Source of the DNA: Nitrosomonas supralitoralis
GTDB lineage: Bacteria; Pseudomonadota; Gammaproteobacteria; Burkholderiales; Nitrosomonadaceae
Reading direction: 5' to 3'
NCBI RefSeq assembly: GCF_003011925.2
Contig: NZ_PXXU01000034.1
Coordinates: forward strand, 1 to 36,972
Length of the DNA stretch: 36,972 nucleotides
The notes under the pieces are model-generated. The model was not told the DNA's origin, did not search any database, and was given only the letters and a program-made list of their open reading frames with translations. The position numbers were made by a program, and so were the translations under genes. This document shows positions 1 to 8,439 of the stretch, one piece after another (the first letter of the stretch is position 1; each line of letters opens with the position of its first letter).

Positions 1-207
1 GCGCCACCCTGTATACGCGCCATCGGTTACCGCGAACATAGTTTTATCAGTTGCATAATTGGGTGATGCAGCAAATGCACTGATCATATCGTGAGGAGTA
101 TGCGCTTGTGCATGCATACCGAATATGCCAAATGACATGACAAATGTCACAATCACAGCAAATTGGCGAATGCTGTAGATTTGAATTTTATTTATATTGA
201 TTAACAT
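1..207 (-). CDS. Exported BNR/sialidase-type propeller protein, N-terminal part
   Basis: The frame opens with ATG at 207 and runs without a stop for 69 codons off the left edge. An AAGGA-like ribosome site lies about 8 bases upstream (214-219 on the minus strand). The protein starts with a short polar stretch and a hydrophobic segment (about residues 17-30), then a plausible signal peptidase site after MHAQA (about residue 35). The following SPNYATDKTMFAV (residues 49-60) is the kind of S-P-N-Y-x-x-D-x-T-x-F-A motif found in BNR/sialidase-like beta-propeller repeats. I infer a periplasmic or secreted propeller protein; its substrate cannot be told from 69 residues. It diverges from the multicopper oxidase operon at 758, so the two may share the intervening control region. 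Confidence 0.65.
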   Translation of the reverse strand, partial: MLININKIQIYSIRQFAVIVTFVMSFGIFGMHAQAHTPHDMISAFAASPNYATDKTMFAVTDGAYTGWR

Positions 208-757
208 GTTTCTATCCTTCAAGTTTTAGTTGAGCTTTTGCTGCGAGTTGATTGATAAATCTTCAATCTTCTTGCCGTGAATTGGTTTTACAGACTTGCG
301 GTTGAGGTTATAAAAATACATTTACATACAATAAGTTGTTTTTGTTTTTCTGTTATCAAATATACACATAATATGACCTCTGAACAAGCCAAAAAGTTTT
401 ACTGTGATCAAGGAGAAAAACTTCCAGAGGACACTGCTTAAGTGTTTTCTGGACAAAATTGAGCGACCTCAAGCAATTCTGTGTCCTCATGGAAAGTGAT
501 TTTTTCCATTATTAGAAAGAACCCAGATTGTCATCTGCCCGAAGTATTTTGATGATCTACCGTACTAGGTCATTAGCCAATTATTTAGTATGTGGAAAAA
601 AAACAACAGTTAACGAAATCTATTCAACCAATTTACAGAACAATTCAGAGATCTACTGATATATAAAGTAAAATCGTCCCCGCTGTGAATTATAGGCATA
701 TGCAACTTAAATAAGATAATGACAAAAAAACTATAACTACTTGAGGGAAATTTAGAA
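208..757. other. Divergent intergenic region with an imperfect inverted repeat
   Basis: No supportable gene lies in these 550 bases between two divergent exported-protein genes. An imperfect inverted repeat spans 427-488: GAGGACAC (427-434) plus TGCTT (435-439) pair with AAGCA (471-475) and GTGTCCTC (481-488), with a 5-base bulge on the right arm. The promoters of both neighbouring genes should lie here, but I could not place a convincing -35/-10 pair. A short open frame at 371-441 has no support. Confidence 0.5.
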
Positions 758-1810
758 ATGGATCTTAAATCTCGCGCGGATTTTTCTGCGTGTGACAAAA
801 ATTGGTTGTGCGTTCGACGAAAAAATCAATCAAGTCATTGCTCTGCAGAATGGATAATTCTCCCTGTTCTAATATTTTTGATATCAATTTTTCCATATGC
901 TGGTGATGTTGTTGCAGAACAACCTGCAACTGGAAATCATCATCATATCGAAATGTTTGCCGACAAGCCTCATCCAGACTACGAATATCTTGCATACAGA
1001 ATGGTACGACACGAGGTTACGGATAGAAACGGTCTTACAACTGACATTACATCCCGTTACAGTGCAGCGGCCATAATTCCCGGTCCGACTATCATTATGG
1101 ATGAAGGTGATGTCGCTGATATTACGCTATATAACCAAATTCCAAATCCAGAACGCATTGAGTTGCATGAAAATGTCAGTCTTCACGTACATGGCGTACA
1201 TTACGATATTATAAGTGACGGTACGCTCAAATACATCAATTTAGTTCAAGATGAAGGTGCCACGCTTGTTCAATCATACACCTATCGCTGGAATGCTGCG
1301 CCGGGCACTGCGGGCACCTGGCCATACCACGACCATAATATGAATACCCATAACGGGGCTGAAGATAAAGGCTTGTTCGGTGCACTTATTGTGAATCCAG
1401 CATCAAATATCGCAGCTATTAATCAAGGTGGCAGCAGTCAAGCGATATCACTTTCCAGCATTGAGAAAGATTATATCTTGTACATATTGGACGATACTTT
1501 TGTTGGGACTGAAATTAACAGACAGACGGGCCAACAGATTCCAATATGGACTAATCCAACACTTTCTGCACAATCAGGAAGCAATATTAGGCTTCATTTA
1601 ATTGCACTAGGTACTAACTTGCATCAGTTCAAATTACCCGGTTATAGCTGGCCTGAACCAGGCACTCCCAATATTATTGAGGAAAAAGCGATAGGACCAC
1701 TTGAGAAGCACGTGGTGGTTATTCAGGCTGGATCAAACTCAAGCTATATGGATACAACTTTTGCAGGTAAAGCGCAAAACATGATCGGTAGCTTAAACGT
1801 TAATCCCTAA
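758..1810 (+). CDS. Two-domain multicopper oxidase homologue, subunit with domain-1 copper ligands only
   Basis: A 350-residue exported protein. ATG at 758 has GAGGGA at 743-748. A basic N-terminus of about 30 residues precedes a hydrophobic stretch (residues 33-47) and a likely cleavage after VVA (about 53). Cupredoxin domain 1 (about 100-215) carries HVHG (H143, H145) and YHDH (H191, H193), matching the two H-x-H pairs that feed the type 2/3 copper cluster of multicopper oxidases. The second pair is HDH, not HCH, so domain 1 has no type 1 blue copper. Domain 2 (about 235-350) is recognisable by WTNPTLSA (264-271), but its ligand motifs are gone: LHQF replaces HxxHLH and no HCHxxxHxxxxM exists at the C-terminus. 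Alone it could not build a complete site. The next gene, 28 bases on, has the reciprocal set, so I infer a hetero-oligomer. A Cu nitrite reductase is unlikely because the type 1 ligands are missing. The substrate is unknown. Confidence 0.88.
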   Translation: MDLKSRADFSACDKNWLCVRRKNQSSHCSAEWIILPVLIFLISIFPYAGDVVAEQPATGNHHHIEMFADKPHPDYEYLAYRMVRHEVTDRNGLTTDITSRYSAAAIIPGPTIIMDEGDVADITLYNQIPNPERIELHENVSLHVHGVHYDIISDGTLKYINLVQDEGATLVQSYTYRWNAAPGTAGTWPYHDHNMNTHNGAEDKGLFGALIVNPASNIAAINQGGSSQAISLSSIEKDYILYILDDTFVGTEINRQTGQQIPIWTNPTLSAQSGSNIRLHLIALGTNLHQFKLPGYSWPEPGTPNIIEEKAIGPLEKHVVVIQAGSNSSYMDTTFAGKAQNMIGSLNVNP

Positions 1811-1838
1811 ACTGTACATATCTCAAAAAAGGATAAAA

Positions 1839-4568
1839 ATGAAACCTGGTGTTCCTAGATCGCATATAAAAATTATAATGGGATTCACGCTGTTTAATGT
1901 CTTGTTATGGATTTCCAGTATTGTACTGGCAGCTACGCATAATATTCACTTATCTGCCGAAACACTACCTAATGGTCAGCATGGTTATAAAATGCTCAGC
2001 CACACAAGTAGCGATGGCTCAACTCCAACATATCCAAATGAAGCAACCATCCCCGGCCCAACAGTGTTTGTAAAACAAGGTGATGTCCTTAATGTAACAT
2101 TGACCAACAACACTCCTCTCAATGTAGGCTTATCTCCCGGAAGTATTGAAGCAACTCCCGGTGAGACACAAAGTTTCACTTATACTGCCAATGATGTGGG
2201 TACTCTTGCTTACTATGATAAAGATTCGCATCTTGTTGGGTTGTTTGGTGCACTTGTTGTTGATAATGCAGACGGATCTGTTGATAATTTTATTGATGAA
2301 AATGGAACTATCGTCGCATCCAAACGGGCAGACCTGGACAAAGAGTTTGTAATGTTCATGATTGGTTCTACATTCTGGGGAGCTGAGATTGTTAATGGAA
2401 CTCAAATGCCCTTATGGACTAATCCTACGCTTGGTGCCGTAAAGGATGATGTTGTCAGATTTCATATATTATCATTAGGTCCTGGTCACACCTGGCATTT
2501 ACACGCACACCGCTGGCCCGATAAAGCCAGCACCTCAATTATTGATGTTAAGTTACTGAATGATATTTCAGACAGCCACTCATTTACTATTAAAGCAGGA
2601 GCCGGTGTAGGTACGGGTTATTGGCAATACCACTGCCATTTATTTTCCCATATGGAAGCAGGTATGGCCGGTAAATTTCATGTTGTTGCTAAGGGTGAAG
2701 CAGGTAATAGTATTGCAGGAGCTTCTCCAAGCGGCTCTATTTTTCTTAATTCATCTGACGCGCCTGGGCTTGTAACTTTTGAGATCTCTGACGAACCAGG
2801 TCAGTGGTTTAGAAGTATTCGTGGCGACGCACTAAGTCCAATTACCAAAACTAAATCTCTGGAGATCATTCCTCCAGGTAGCAGCGTTCACTTCATCATG
2901 TCAGATACCAATGCTGTGCATACGATAACATCGCTGCTGTGGCCAAGTGATGCTGATGATCCAGATCATGGCGATCACCGTGCTATTCCATTTAATCAGA
3001 CTAAAGCGTATAAAGGGGGTGGAATTTTAAAACTGGATGTGCCTGGCTTATATGTGTTTACCTGCAAAATACACCCGTACATGTTTGGTGCAGTAATCGT
3101 TGATGATCCTGCAACCAGTGGACTGGACTTAGGAGAATCGATTGATATCATAACCGGTATTAATGATTTGCCTACCAGTAGCGATTTAGCCACACGTTTA
3201 CTAAGAACTTTCTTTGTGGCGACTGTTCAAGAAAACTGGCAGGACTATACATCTTCCAAACCTTGGCATCCTAACTATCCAAGCGTTGACGTTCGTATAT
3301 CGGGTGGTGCAGTTGCTAATTTAAAAACAGTATTGGAAAGTAGGTATGGTCAAGACATAAAACTGGCTAGTTTGTTTAACCCAACCACACCTGGTGTTGG
3401 TGAGGTATGGATAAATACACAGTTTGAAAAAACTGCAGGCAAAACAAAACCGGGCACAATTACTGTGCTGGATGCTGCAACCTGGAAAATTAAAGGTAAA
3501 ATTGCTTTACCTGAAATTAATATGAATAATCCACATAATATGTGGAGCAATAGAGATCAATCCATTATCTTTCAAACACAATGGTTTGATAATAAGCTAA
3601 CATTTATTAACCGGAAAGATGGAAGATTAATCAATAACATCCAGATTGGAAATACACCATCGCATGTCGTAACGCTACCCACCAATGATGATCTTACGGT
3701 AGCTATTAATGGTGAGAATGGGGTCCGAATCATTCCAGCAGGAACAATGGTGCCCGAACCCATGATAATGACGCAACTTCCTGGCCAAACGGCGGCAGGT
3801 CCACATGGTCATTGGGTTACGCCGGATGGTAAGTTAATTGTTACACCCAATGTGAATACTTCCGATATTGGCCTCTACGATACAACTACCGGCGGTATTG
3901 TTGCGAGAACACCGGCAGGTGGTGTTTTCCCCGCAGCGCCTCATCCGCTTGCTGTTGGAGTCAGCGTGGATAAAGTCTACACGACTAATCTTCTAGATCA
4001 CTCCATGAATGTTAGCGGGCTTGATGGCACGCTGATAAAAACCATCAACCTCATTGCTGATTATGATCCCGTCAGTCCAACGGGGCCTGATACAATTAAA
4101 GATCGTGATGGAGATGGTTTGGTTACTGTGGGCGTCCTTCCCATCCAAACACCGGTCGATCCGACAGGTCGTGTGGTAGTCACTGCAAATACCGGTGGTT
4201 CAATCACAATTATTGATACTACTTTGGATAAGGTCGTAGCAATGCTACCTTGTGATCCTGGCTGTCATGGGGTCAATTTTGGCGCTAAACTGGGCGGTGG
4301 CTATTATGCCTATGTGACGAGCAAATTCTCTAACGAACTGATCGTTGTTGATGTTGATCTGAATAATCCCGCTAATTCCAGTATAGCTGGCCGAATTTCT
4401 CTGGTCGCCGATAAGAGCGTTCCTGCAGATGATCAAATTATTAAACTGGCTGGAACCGGTGGACAAGGTGTTTATGCTATTCCTAATGTTTATAATGGTT
4501 GGGTTCAGAATCTTCCAGATCAATGGAAAGCCAATTTAACAGCAGCTCAGCTTGAGCCTGTTCAATAA
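1839..4568 (+). CDS. Multicopper oxidase homologue fused to a blue-copper domain and a beta-propeller
   Basis: A 909-residue exported protein with a signal peptide (hydrophobic residues 12-31) and AAGGA before ATG 1839. Domains in order: cupredoxin domain 1 (about 33-145) lacks ligands, with LNVG where HxHG is expected and AYYDK where HCH/HDH is expected. Domain 2 (about 165-285) has a full set: HTWHLH (H217, H220, H222) and HCHLFSHMEAGM (H265, C266, H267, H271, M276). A plastocyanin-like domain (about 300-425) has a probable type 1 site of H361, C409, H412 and M415. A beta-propeller follows (about 450-890) with YVTN/N2O-reductase-like repeats and many histidines (H566, H609, H656, H658, H702, H721, and H810 within PCDPGCHG). 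Domains 1-2 are clearly paralogous to the previous protein (shared WTNPTL). Electrons could pass from the third domain or propeller to the inter-subunit cluster. This fusion architecture is unfamiliar to me, and the substrate is unknown. Confidence 0.9.
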   Translation: MKPGVPRSHIKIIMGFTLFNVLLWISSIVLAATHNIHLSAETLPNGQHGYKMLSHTSSDGSTPTYPNEATIPGPTVFVKQGDVLNVTLTNNTPLNVGLSPGSIEATPGETQSFTYTANDVGTLAYYDKDSHLVGLFGALVVDNADGSVDNFIDENGTIVASKRADLDKEFVMFMIGSTFWGAEIVNGTQMPLWTNPTLGAVKDDVVRFHILSLGPGHTWHLHAHRWPDKASTSIIDVKLLNDISDSHSFTIKAGAGVGTGYWQYHCHLFSHMEAGMAGKFHVVAKGEAGNSIAGASPSGSIFLNSSDAPGLVTFEISDEPGQWFRSIRGDALSPITKTKSLEIIPPGSSVHFIMSDTNAVHTITSLLWPSDADDPDHGDHRAIPFNQTKAYKGGGILKLDVPGLYVFTCKIHPYMFGAVIVDDPATSGLDLGESIDIITGINDLPTSSDLATRLLRTFFVATVQENWQDYTSSKPWHPNYPSVDVRISGGAVANLKTVLESRYGQDIKLASLFNPTTPGVGEVWINTQFEKTAGKTKPGTITVLDAATWKIKGKIALPEINMNNPHNMWSNRDQSIIFQTQWFDNKLTFINRKDGRLINNIQIGNTPSHVVTLPTNDDLTVAINGENGVRIIPAGTMVPEPMIMTQLPGQTAAGPHGHWVTPDGKLIVTPNVNTSDIGLYDTTTGGIVARTPAGGVFPAAPHPLAVGVSVDKVYTTNLLDHSMNVSGLDGTLIKTINLIADYDPVSPTGPDTIKDRDGDGLVTVGVLPIQTPVDPTGRVVVTANTGGSITIIDTTLDKVVAMLPCDPGCHGVNFGAKLGGGYYAYVTSKFSNELIVVDVDLNNPANSSIAGRISLVADKSVPADDQIIKLAGTGGQGVYAIPNVYNGWVQNLPDQWKANLTAAQLEPVQ

Positions 4569-4644
4569 GCAACATAGCATAGAAGGAAATATCAGCTGAG
4601 TCATTTCACTGAATAAACTATTTTCATACATGTAAAAGAAGAAA

Positions 4645-4684
4645 AAAGCCACCAACTAGAGATTCATTTGGTGGCTTTCGTTAT
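4645..4684 (+). terminator. Rho-independent terminator of the multicopper oxidase operon
   Basis: GCCACCAA (4648-4655) pairs perfectly with TTGGTGGC (4668-4675). Three flanking A:T pairs extend it to 4645-4678, and TTTCGTTATTTT follows. It lies about 80 bases after the stop of the propeller-fusion gene. Confidence 0.85.
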
Positions 4685-4716
4685 TTTGATATTGTCAAGC
4701 AAATGTTGATACCGGT

Positions 4717-5640
4717 TTAAAATTGACCAAAGGAAAACAGTGCGCAGGATATTACGCATCTGTGGATAAGTCGATCAGACTGAGTTGGTTTTTTACCTCC
4801 AGTTGATGTTTTAGTCATAATGAAATGCGCTACAAATTGGTCAGACATTCTTCTGAAGAATTTTTCTTTTTCTTTTTCCTGTATTTTCATTTTTGCATTA
4901 GCGGCGCTTTGTTTGTAACGGAAAGAGTCATTACCGGTTTCGATAATATGGCAGTGATGAGTTATTCCAATTCTCGATATTCCTGTAAATATATATAACA
5001 CTTAACTAACTGTAGTTAATGTATTATTACAATATAATTATTGCTGTTTCTATCTATGATTGGAATTATTTGATCCAAATGCGCGGCGGTCATCTTGGCG
5101 TCGATGAAAACGCTGCTTCACACAGCAAACGCCATGTTGGTGGTACTGATGACGCTTATGCGTCCATAAATCCTGGAGAGTAGGTGAAACAATAAAGCGC
5201 CGCCTGTTTGAGAGAAAAGCAGATAGCCCAATCCATCGAGGATAACTAGGTCGATCTGTAATAGTCTTAGCACCAATCTGCTTTGTTTTTCTGCGGTTTT
5301 TTCCTGTTCCATACTATTGGCCAGATCAATAGCACTGTAAAAGTGCACTTTTTTATTATGATGCTGTATGCCTGAGGTACCGATGGCAACGGCTAAGTGA
5401 TTTTGCCAGTTTTGGTGCCACCGACCAGCACCAGGTTCTGTGCTGCGGTTGCAAATTCCATCGTGGACAGTTAATGAATTAATTGTTGATCGACTTTGGA
5501 TTGACTGAAGTCAAAATCCTGTAAATGGCGCTGTATCTGGAATCTGGCGACCTGGGTCTGATAGCGGATGGAGCGGATGCTGCGCTCAGTTGATTCGGCC
5601 TGGAGCAGTTGATACAGCAAACTGGTCGACATGTTGCAAA
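4717..5640 (-). pseudogene. istB: Decayed IS21-family istB (transposition ATPase helper)
   Basis: Fragments read on the minus strand line up with IstB. An N-terminal part starts at about 5632 (LLYQLLQAE, ERSIRSIRY, HLQDFDFSQS). Walker A is GGTKTGK, followed by a one-base frameshift and HLAVAIG. The centre is HFYSAIDLANSMEQEK, LVILDGLGYLLFSQTGGALL and STTNMAFAV, then a stop where Trp is usual. SSVFIDAKMTAAHLDQ follows, then an insertion at 4962-5068. The C-terminal THHCHIIETGNDSFRYKQS reads on to a stop at 4717. In IS21 elements IstB is the ATP-binding partner of the IstA transposase. The frame ahead of 5632 hits a stop within five codons, the usual first 60-70 residues are missing, and no istA is seen. 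Inactive. Confidence 0.85.
4962..5068. mobile_element. 107-bp AT-rich insertion with short inverted ends inside istB
   Basis: The istB reading is interrupted between AAHLDQ and ITHHC by about 105 AT-rich bases that do not continue the protein. The insert begins with TTATTCCAAT (4962-4971) and ends with ATTGGAATTA (5059-5068), inverted copies with one mismatch. No clear target-site duplication was found. It may be a small non-autonomous element or a random rearrangement. Confidence 0.4.
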
Positions 5641-5676
5641 AACCTCATCGTTGAAAATAAAAGATAATTTCAACCT

Positions 5677-6230
5677 TTGATACACTTTCTTTCAGTATGC
5701 CTTTCTGACTACCAGGTACGCACTTGCTGGATGAGCCAGAAACATTATCTATTTAATTGCGCGCGATCTGGGTGTTCACGTTTTATAACTGATCGTTTCG
5801 ATCTTCCTACGATGGAAGAAATTAGACATGCAATCCTTCATTATGCTAGCGACATTATGTGTATACCGCGTGAGCGTGGCCAGGATCGTCGTGACAAGAT
5901 CTAGTATGCCTTTCAGCTGGAGCCGTACTTCTTAGACCTGTTGATTCCCAATGCCCCGAGTGAACGACCGAACGCATTCATCATGAATGCTGAAAGTCAA
6001 GCATAACGGAAGAATTTATATCGAGCGATGCAATAATGAATTCCACTATGCAATCAAATGGTTTGTTTCGAATGTCTATGTTTTTTGCTATTGTGGATCT
6101 GACAATGCTTATTATTATGATGATGCATGAAATGGTATGCCATTATAAAAAGTATGAGGGTGTCATGGATGATGCAGTGTTGGACATGACTATTGAAATA
6201 ATAATCACGGTAATTTGTTAGCCTGCACCA
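5677..6230 (+). pseudogene. Unidentified decayed reading frame(s)
   Basis: An open stretch (about 5677-5903) ends in a TAG. It continues in the same frame with protein-like sequence (YAFQLEPYFLDLLIPNAPSE) to a TAA at 6004-6006. A +1 frame then reads LKVKHNGRIYIERCNNEFHY and on to a stop near 6127. The pattern suggests an older gene broken by a nonsense codon and a frameshift, next to the istB debris. I do not recognise the family, and chance open frames cannot be excluded. The rest of the gap up to 6342 shows nothing I can name. Confidence 0.3.
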
Positions 6231-6342
6231 TTTGTTCAAAAGCGAAACTGGTGTGTTTCTGAAGAAACTGAAGCGTATTAGTACTGGCAAAATGGGATGT
6301 AAGAGACTGTAGAGCATGATAACCCATTATAATTGATTCATA

Positions 6343-7947
6343 TTATTCAATTCCTCGTGATTCAAGATAATCTTCATAATTACCTTTGAAGTCATTCATA
6401 CCATCCGGTTTCATTTCAATAATTCGTGTAGCCAGTGAAGAAACGAATTCCCGGTCATGTGAAATAAAGATCAAGGTGCCTTTGAATTTCTCAAGTGCGC
6501 TATTCAACGATTCGATAGATTCCATGTCCAGATGATTGGTAGGTTCATCCAGCAGCATGATATTCGGTTTTTGAAGAATCAATTTTCCAAAGAGCATGCG
6601 GCCCTGCTCTCCACCAGAAATTACATGGGTAGATTTCTTGATGTCGTCGCCTGAGAACAATAATCGACCCAGGGTACCTCGTATCGTTTGATCATCATCA
6701 CTACCTTGCCGCCACTGATCCATCCATTCTGTTAATGACATCGCCTCTTCAAAATCAGCTGCATGATCTTGTGGGTAATAACCGGGACGCGCTTTCTCGG
6801 CCCATTTTATCTCTCCGGAGTCCGGTGCCAGATCGCCTGCAAGACAACGCATGAGCGTGGTTTTTCCGATTCCGTTCGGGCCAATGATGGCGACTTTCTC
6901 ACCGGCTTCTATGTCGATGCTTAAATGCTCAAACAATGATTTGTCCAATCCAGGAAAACTTTTACTGATTGCTTTGATGGAAACAGCCAGGCGATGCAGC
7001 TTATCCCTGTCATTCACTTCAAACTGGATAAAAGGATACTGGCGACTGGATGGCTTGATATCTTCCAGTTTTATTTTCTCAATTTGTCGCGCACGGCTGG
7101 TTGCCTGTCTGGCTTTTGACGCATTGGCAGAGAAACGACTGACAAAAGATTGCAAATCTGCAATCTGTGTTTTCTTCTTGGCATTATTTGTTAACATTCG
7201 CTCGCGAACCTGAGTCGAAGCGATCATATATTCATCATAATTACCGGGATAGATTCGCAGTTCGCCGTAATCCAGGTCAGCCATATGCGTGCAAACACTG
7301 TTCAGAAAATGTCGGTCATGAGAGATAATGATAATGGTATTTTTGCTGGCATTGATGACATCTTCCAGCCAGCGGATCGTGTTGATATCGAGGTTATTGG
7401 TCGGTTCATCCAGTAATAAAATATCTGGATTGGAAAATAATGCCTGCGCCAATAGTACGCGCAACTTAAATCCTGGTGCAATCGCGCTCATCAGTCCTTG
7501 ATGCTGGTATGATGGAATTCCTACGCCAAGGAGGAGTTCTCCGACGCGCGCTTCCGCAGAATAACCATCTAGTTCAGCAAACTGAGACTCCAGTTCGGCA
7601 GCATGCAGATATTCTTCTTCAGTGGCATCCGGGTTGGCATAAATTGCGTCACGCTCCTGTTTGACATGCCATAGTTCTGCATGTCCCATCATTACCGTAT
7701 CAATGACGAAACATTCTTCAAATGCGAATTGATCCTGCCGCAGCTTTCCCACACGTTCGCCACTGTCAACAGCGACATTACCTGAAGTGGGTTCAAGATC
7801 CTTGCCAAGAATCTTCATGAATGTTGACTTGCCGCAACCATTAGCGCCAATTAAACCATAGCGATTGCCACCGCCAAATTTTACGGATACATTTTCAAAG
7901 AGTGGTTTGACACCAAATTGCATAGTGATATTGGCTGTTGTAATCAA
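6343..7947 (-). CDS. ybiT: ABC-F family ATPase YbiT
   Basis: A 534-residue soluble protein with two ABC ATPase cassettes and no membrane segments, the hallmark of ABC-F translation factors that act on the ribosome. Walker A1 is GANGCGKST (34-42), Walker B1 is [13 protein letters not shown] (about 175-187), and Walker A2 is GPNGIGKTT (356-364). The second half carries signature ISGGEQ and Walker B2 [11 protein letters not shown]. The first signature reads IAPGFKLRV, not LSGG, as in YbiT. The interdomain linker (about 245-300) is rich in Lys/Arg, including [18 protein letters not shown] and [19 protein letters not shown]. Length and sequence fit E. coli YbiT (about 530 aa) better than EttA, Uup or YheS. 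It stands alone with no operon partner. Its exact ribosomal role is less well defined than that of EttA. Confidence 0.93.
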   Translation of the reverse strand: MITTANITMQFGVKPLFENVSVKFGGGNRYGLIGANGCGKSTFMKILGKDLEPTSGNVAVDSGERVGKLRQDQFAFEECFVIDTVMMGHAELWHVKQERDAIYANPDATEEEYLHAAELESQFAELDGYSAEARVGELLLGVGIPSYQHQGLMSAIAPGFKLRVLLAQALFSNPDILLLDEPTNNLDINTIRWLEDVINASKNTIIIISHDRHFLNSVCTHMADLDYGELRIYPGNYDEYMIASTQVRERMLTNNAKKKTQIADLQSFVSRFSANASKARQATSRARQIEKIKLEDIKPSSRQYPFIQFEVNDRDKLHRLAVSIKAISKSFPGLDKSLFEHLSIDIEAGEKVAIIGPNGIGKTTLMRCLAGDLAPDSGEIKWAEKARPGYYPQDHAADFEEAMSLTEWMDQWRQGSDDDQTIRGTLGRLLFSGDDIKKSTHVISGGEQGRMLFGKLILQKPNIMLLDEPTNHLDMESIESLNSALEKFKGTLIFISHDREFVSSLATRIIEMKPDGMNDFKGNYEDYLESRGIE

Positions 7948-8439
7948 AGTGTGTACCTAAGGTTTATTATTTCAAGAAAAGGGCCGACATTCTAAATGTT
8001 TTTTAGTGTTACGTAGAGTGTAAATCTCCTCCAATATGAAATGAGCCTGAAGGGCTTACGTATTCCAGACGGAAAAATAATTCAATACTAATAAATTCTG
8101 AAAACTGGTCGTTGAGTGGTTATCCGACATTAATGATGCGAAACAATTCCAGATGTTAATGGCTAACAACGGATTTGCTATTGTTTGATAGAGATAAAGA
8201 GCATTTAGGTTTTAGAAGACGATGTGAAACCTAAAGTGCATTTCAGCATTTATTCAATCATTCTCGTCGAATCCGAGGAGGCTCGCGTTTCGTTAGGAGC
8301 CAATAGATTTGGGTAGGGGAGAGCAATCCGAAGCTTAAAGAACGTAGAACAGTTTGAGAGAAGTATATGAGTTCTTCGGCTGTTTCTATAAGCACTGAGA
8401 ATCAATCGGATGCTAGGCGATTAAGCCCTATAACGTCAG
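7948..8439. other. Intergenic region, nothing identified
   Basis: 492 bases between the starts of ybiT (right end 7947) and the end of the methyltransferase gene. The ybiT promoter should lie in the first 150 bases. I see no convincing open frame, RNA gene or strong hairpin with a T tract. Confidence 0.5.

Noticed and set aside
371..441. Short open frame starting MTSEQAKKFYCDQ
   Set aside because: Only about 22 codons, no ribosome site and no signature; it also overlaps the inverted repeat.
758..1810. Copper nitrite reductase NirK
   Set aside because: The type 1 copper ligands (HCH with later Met) are absent, and the reciprocal partner gene explains the remaining ligands better.
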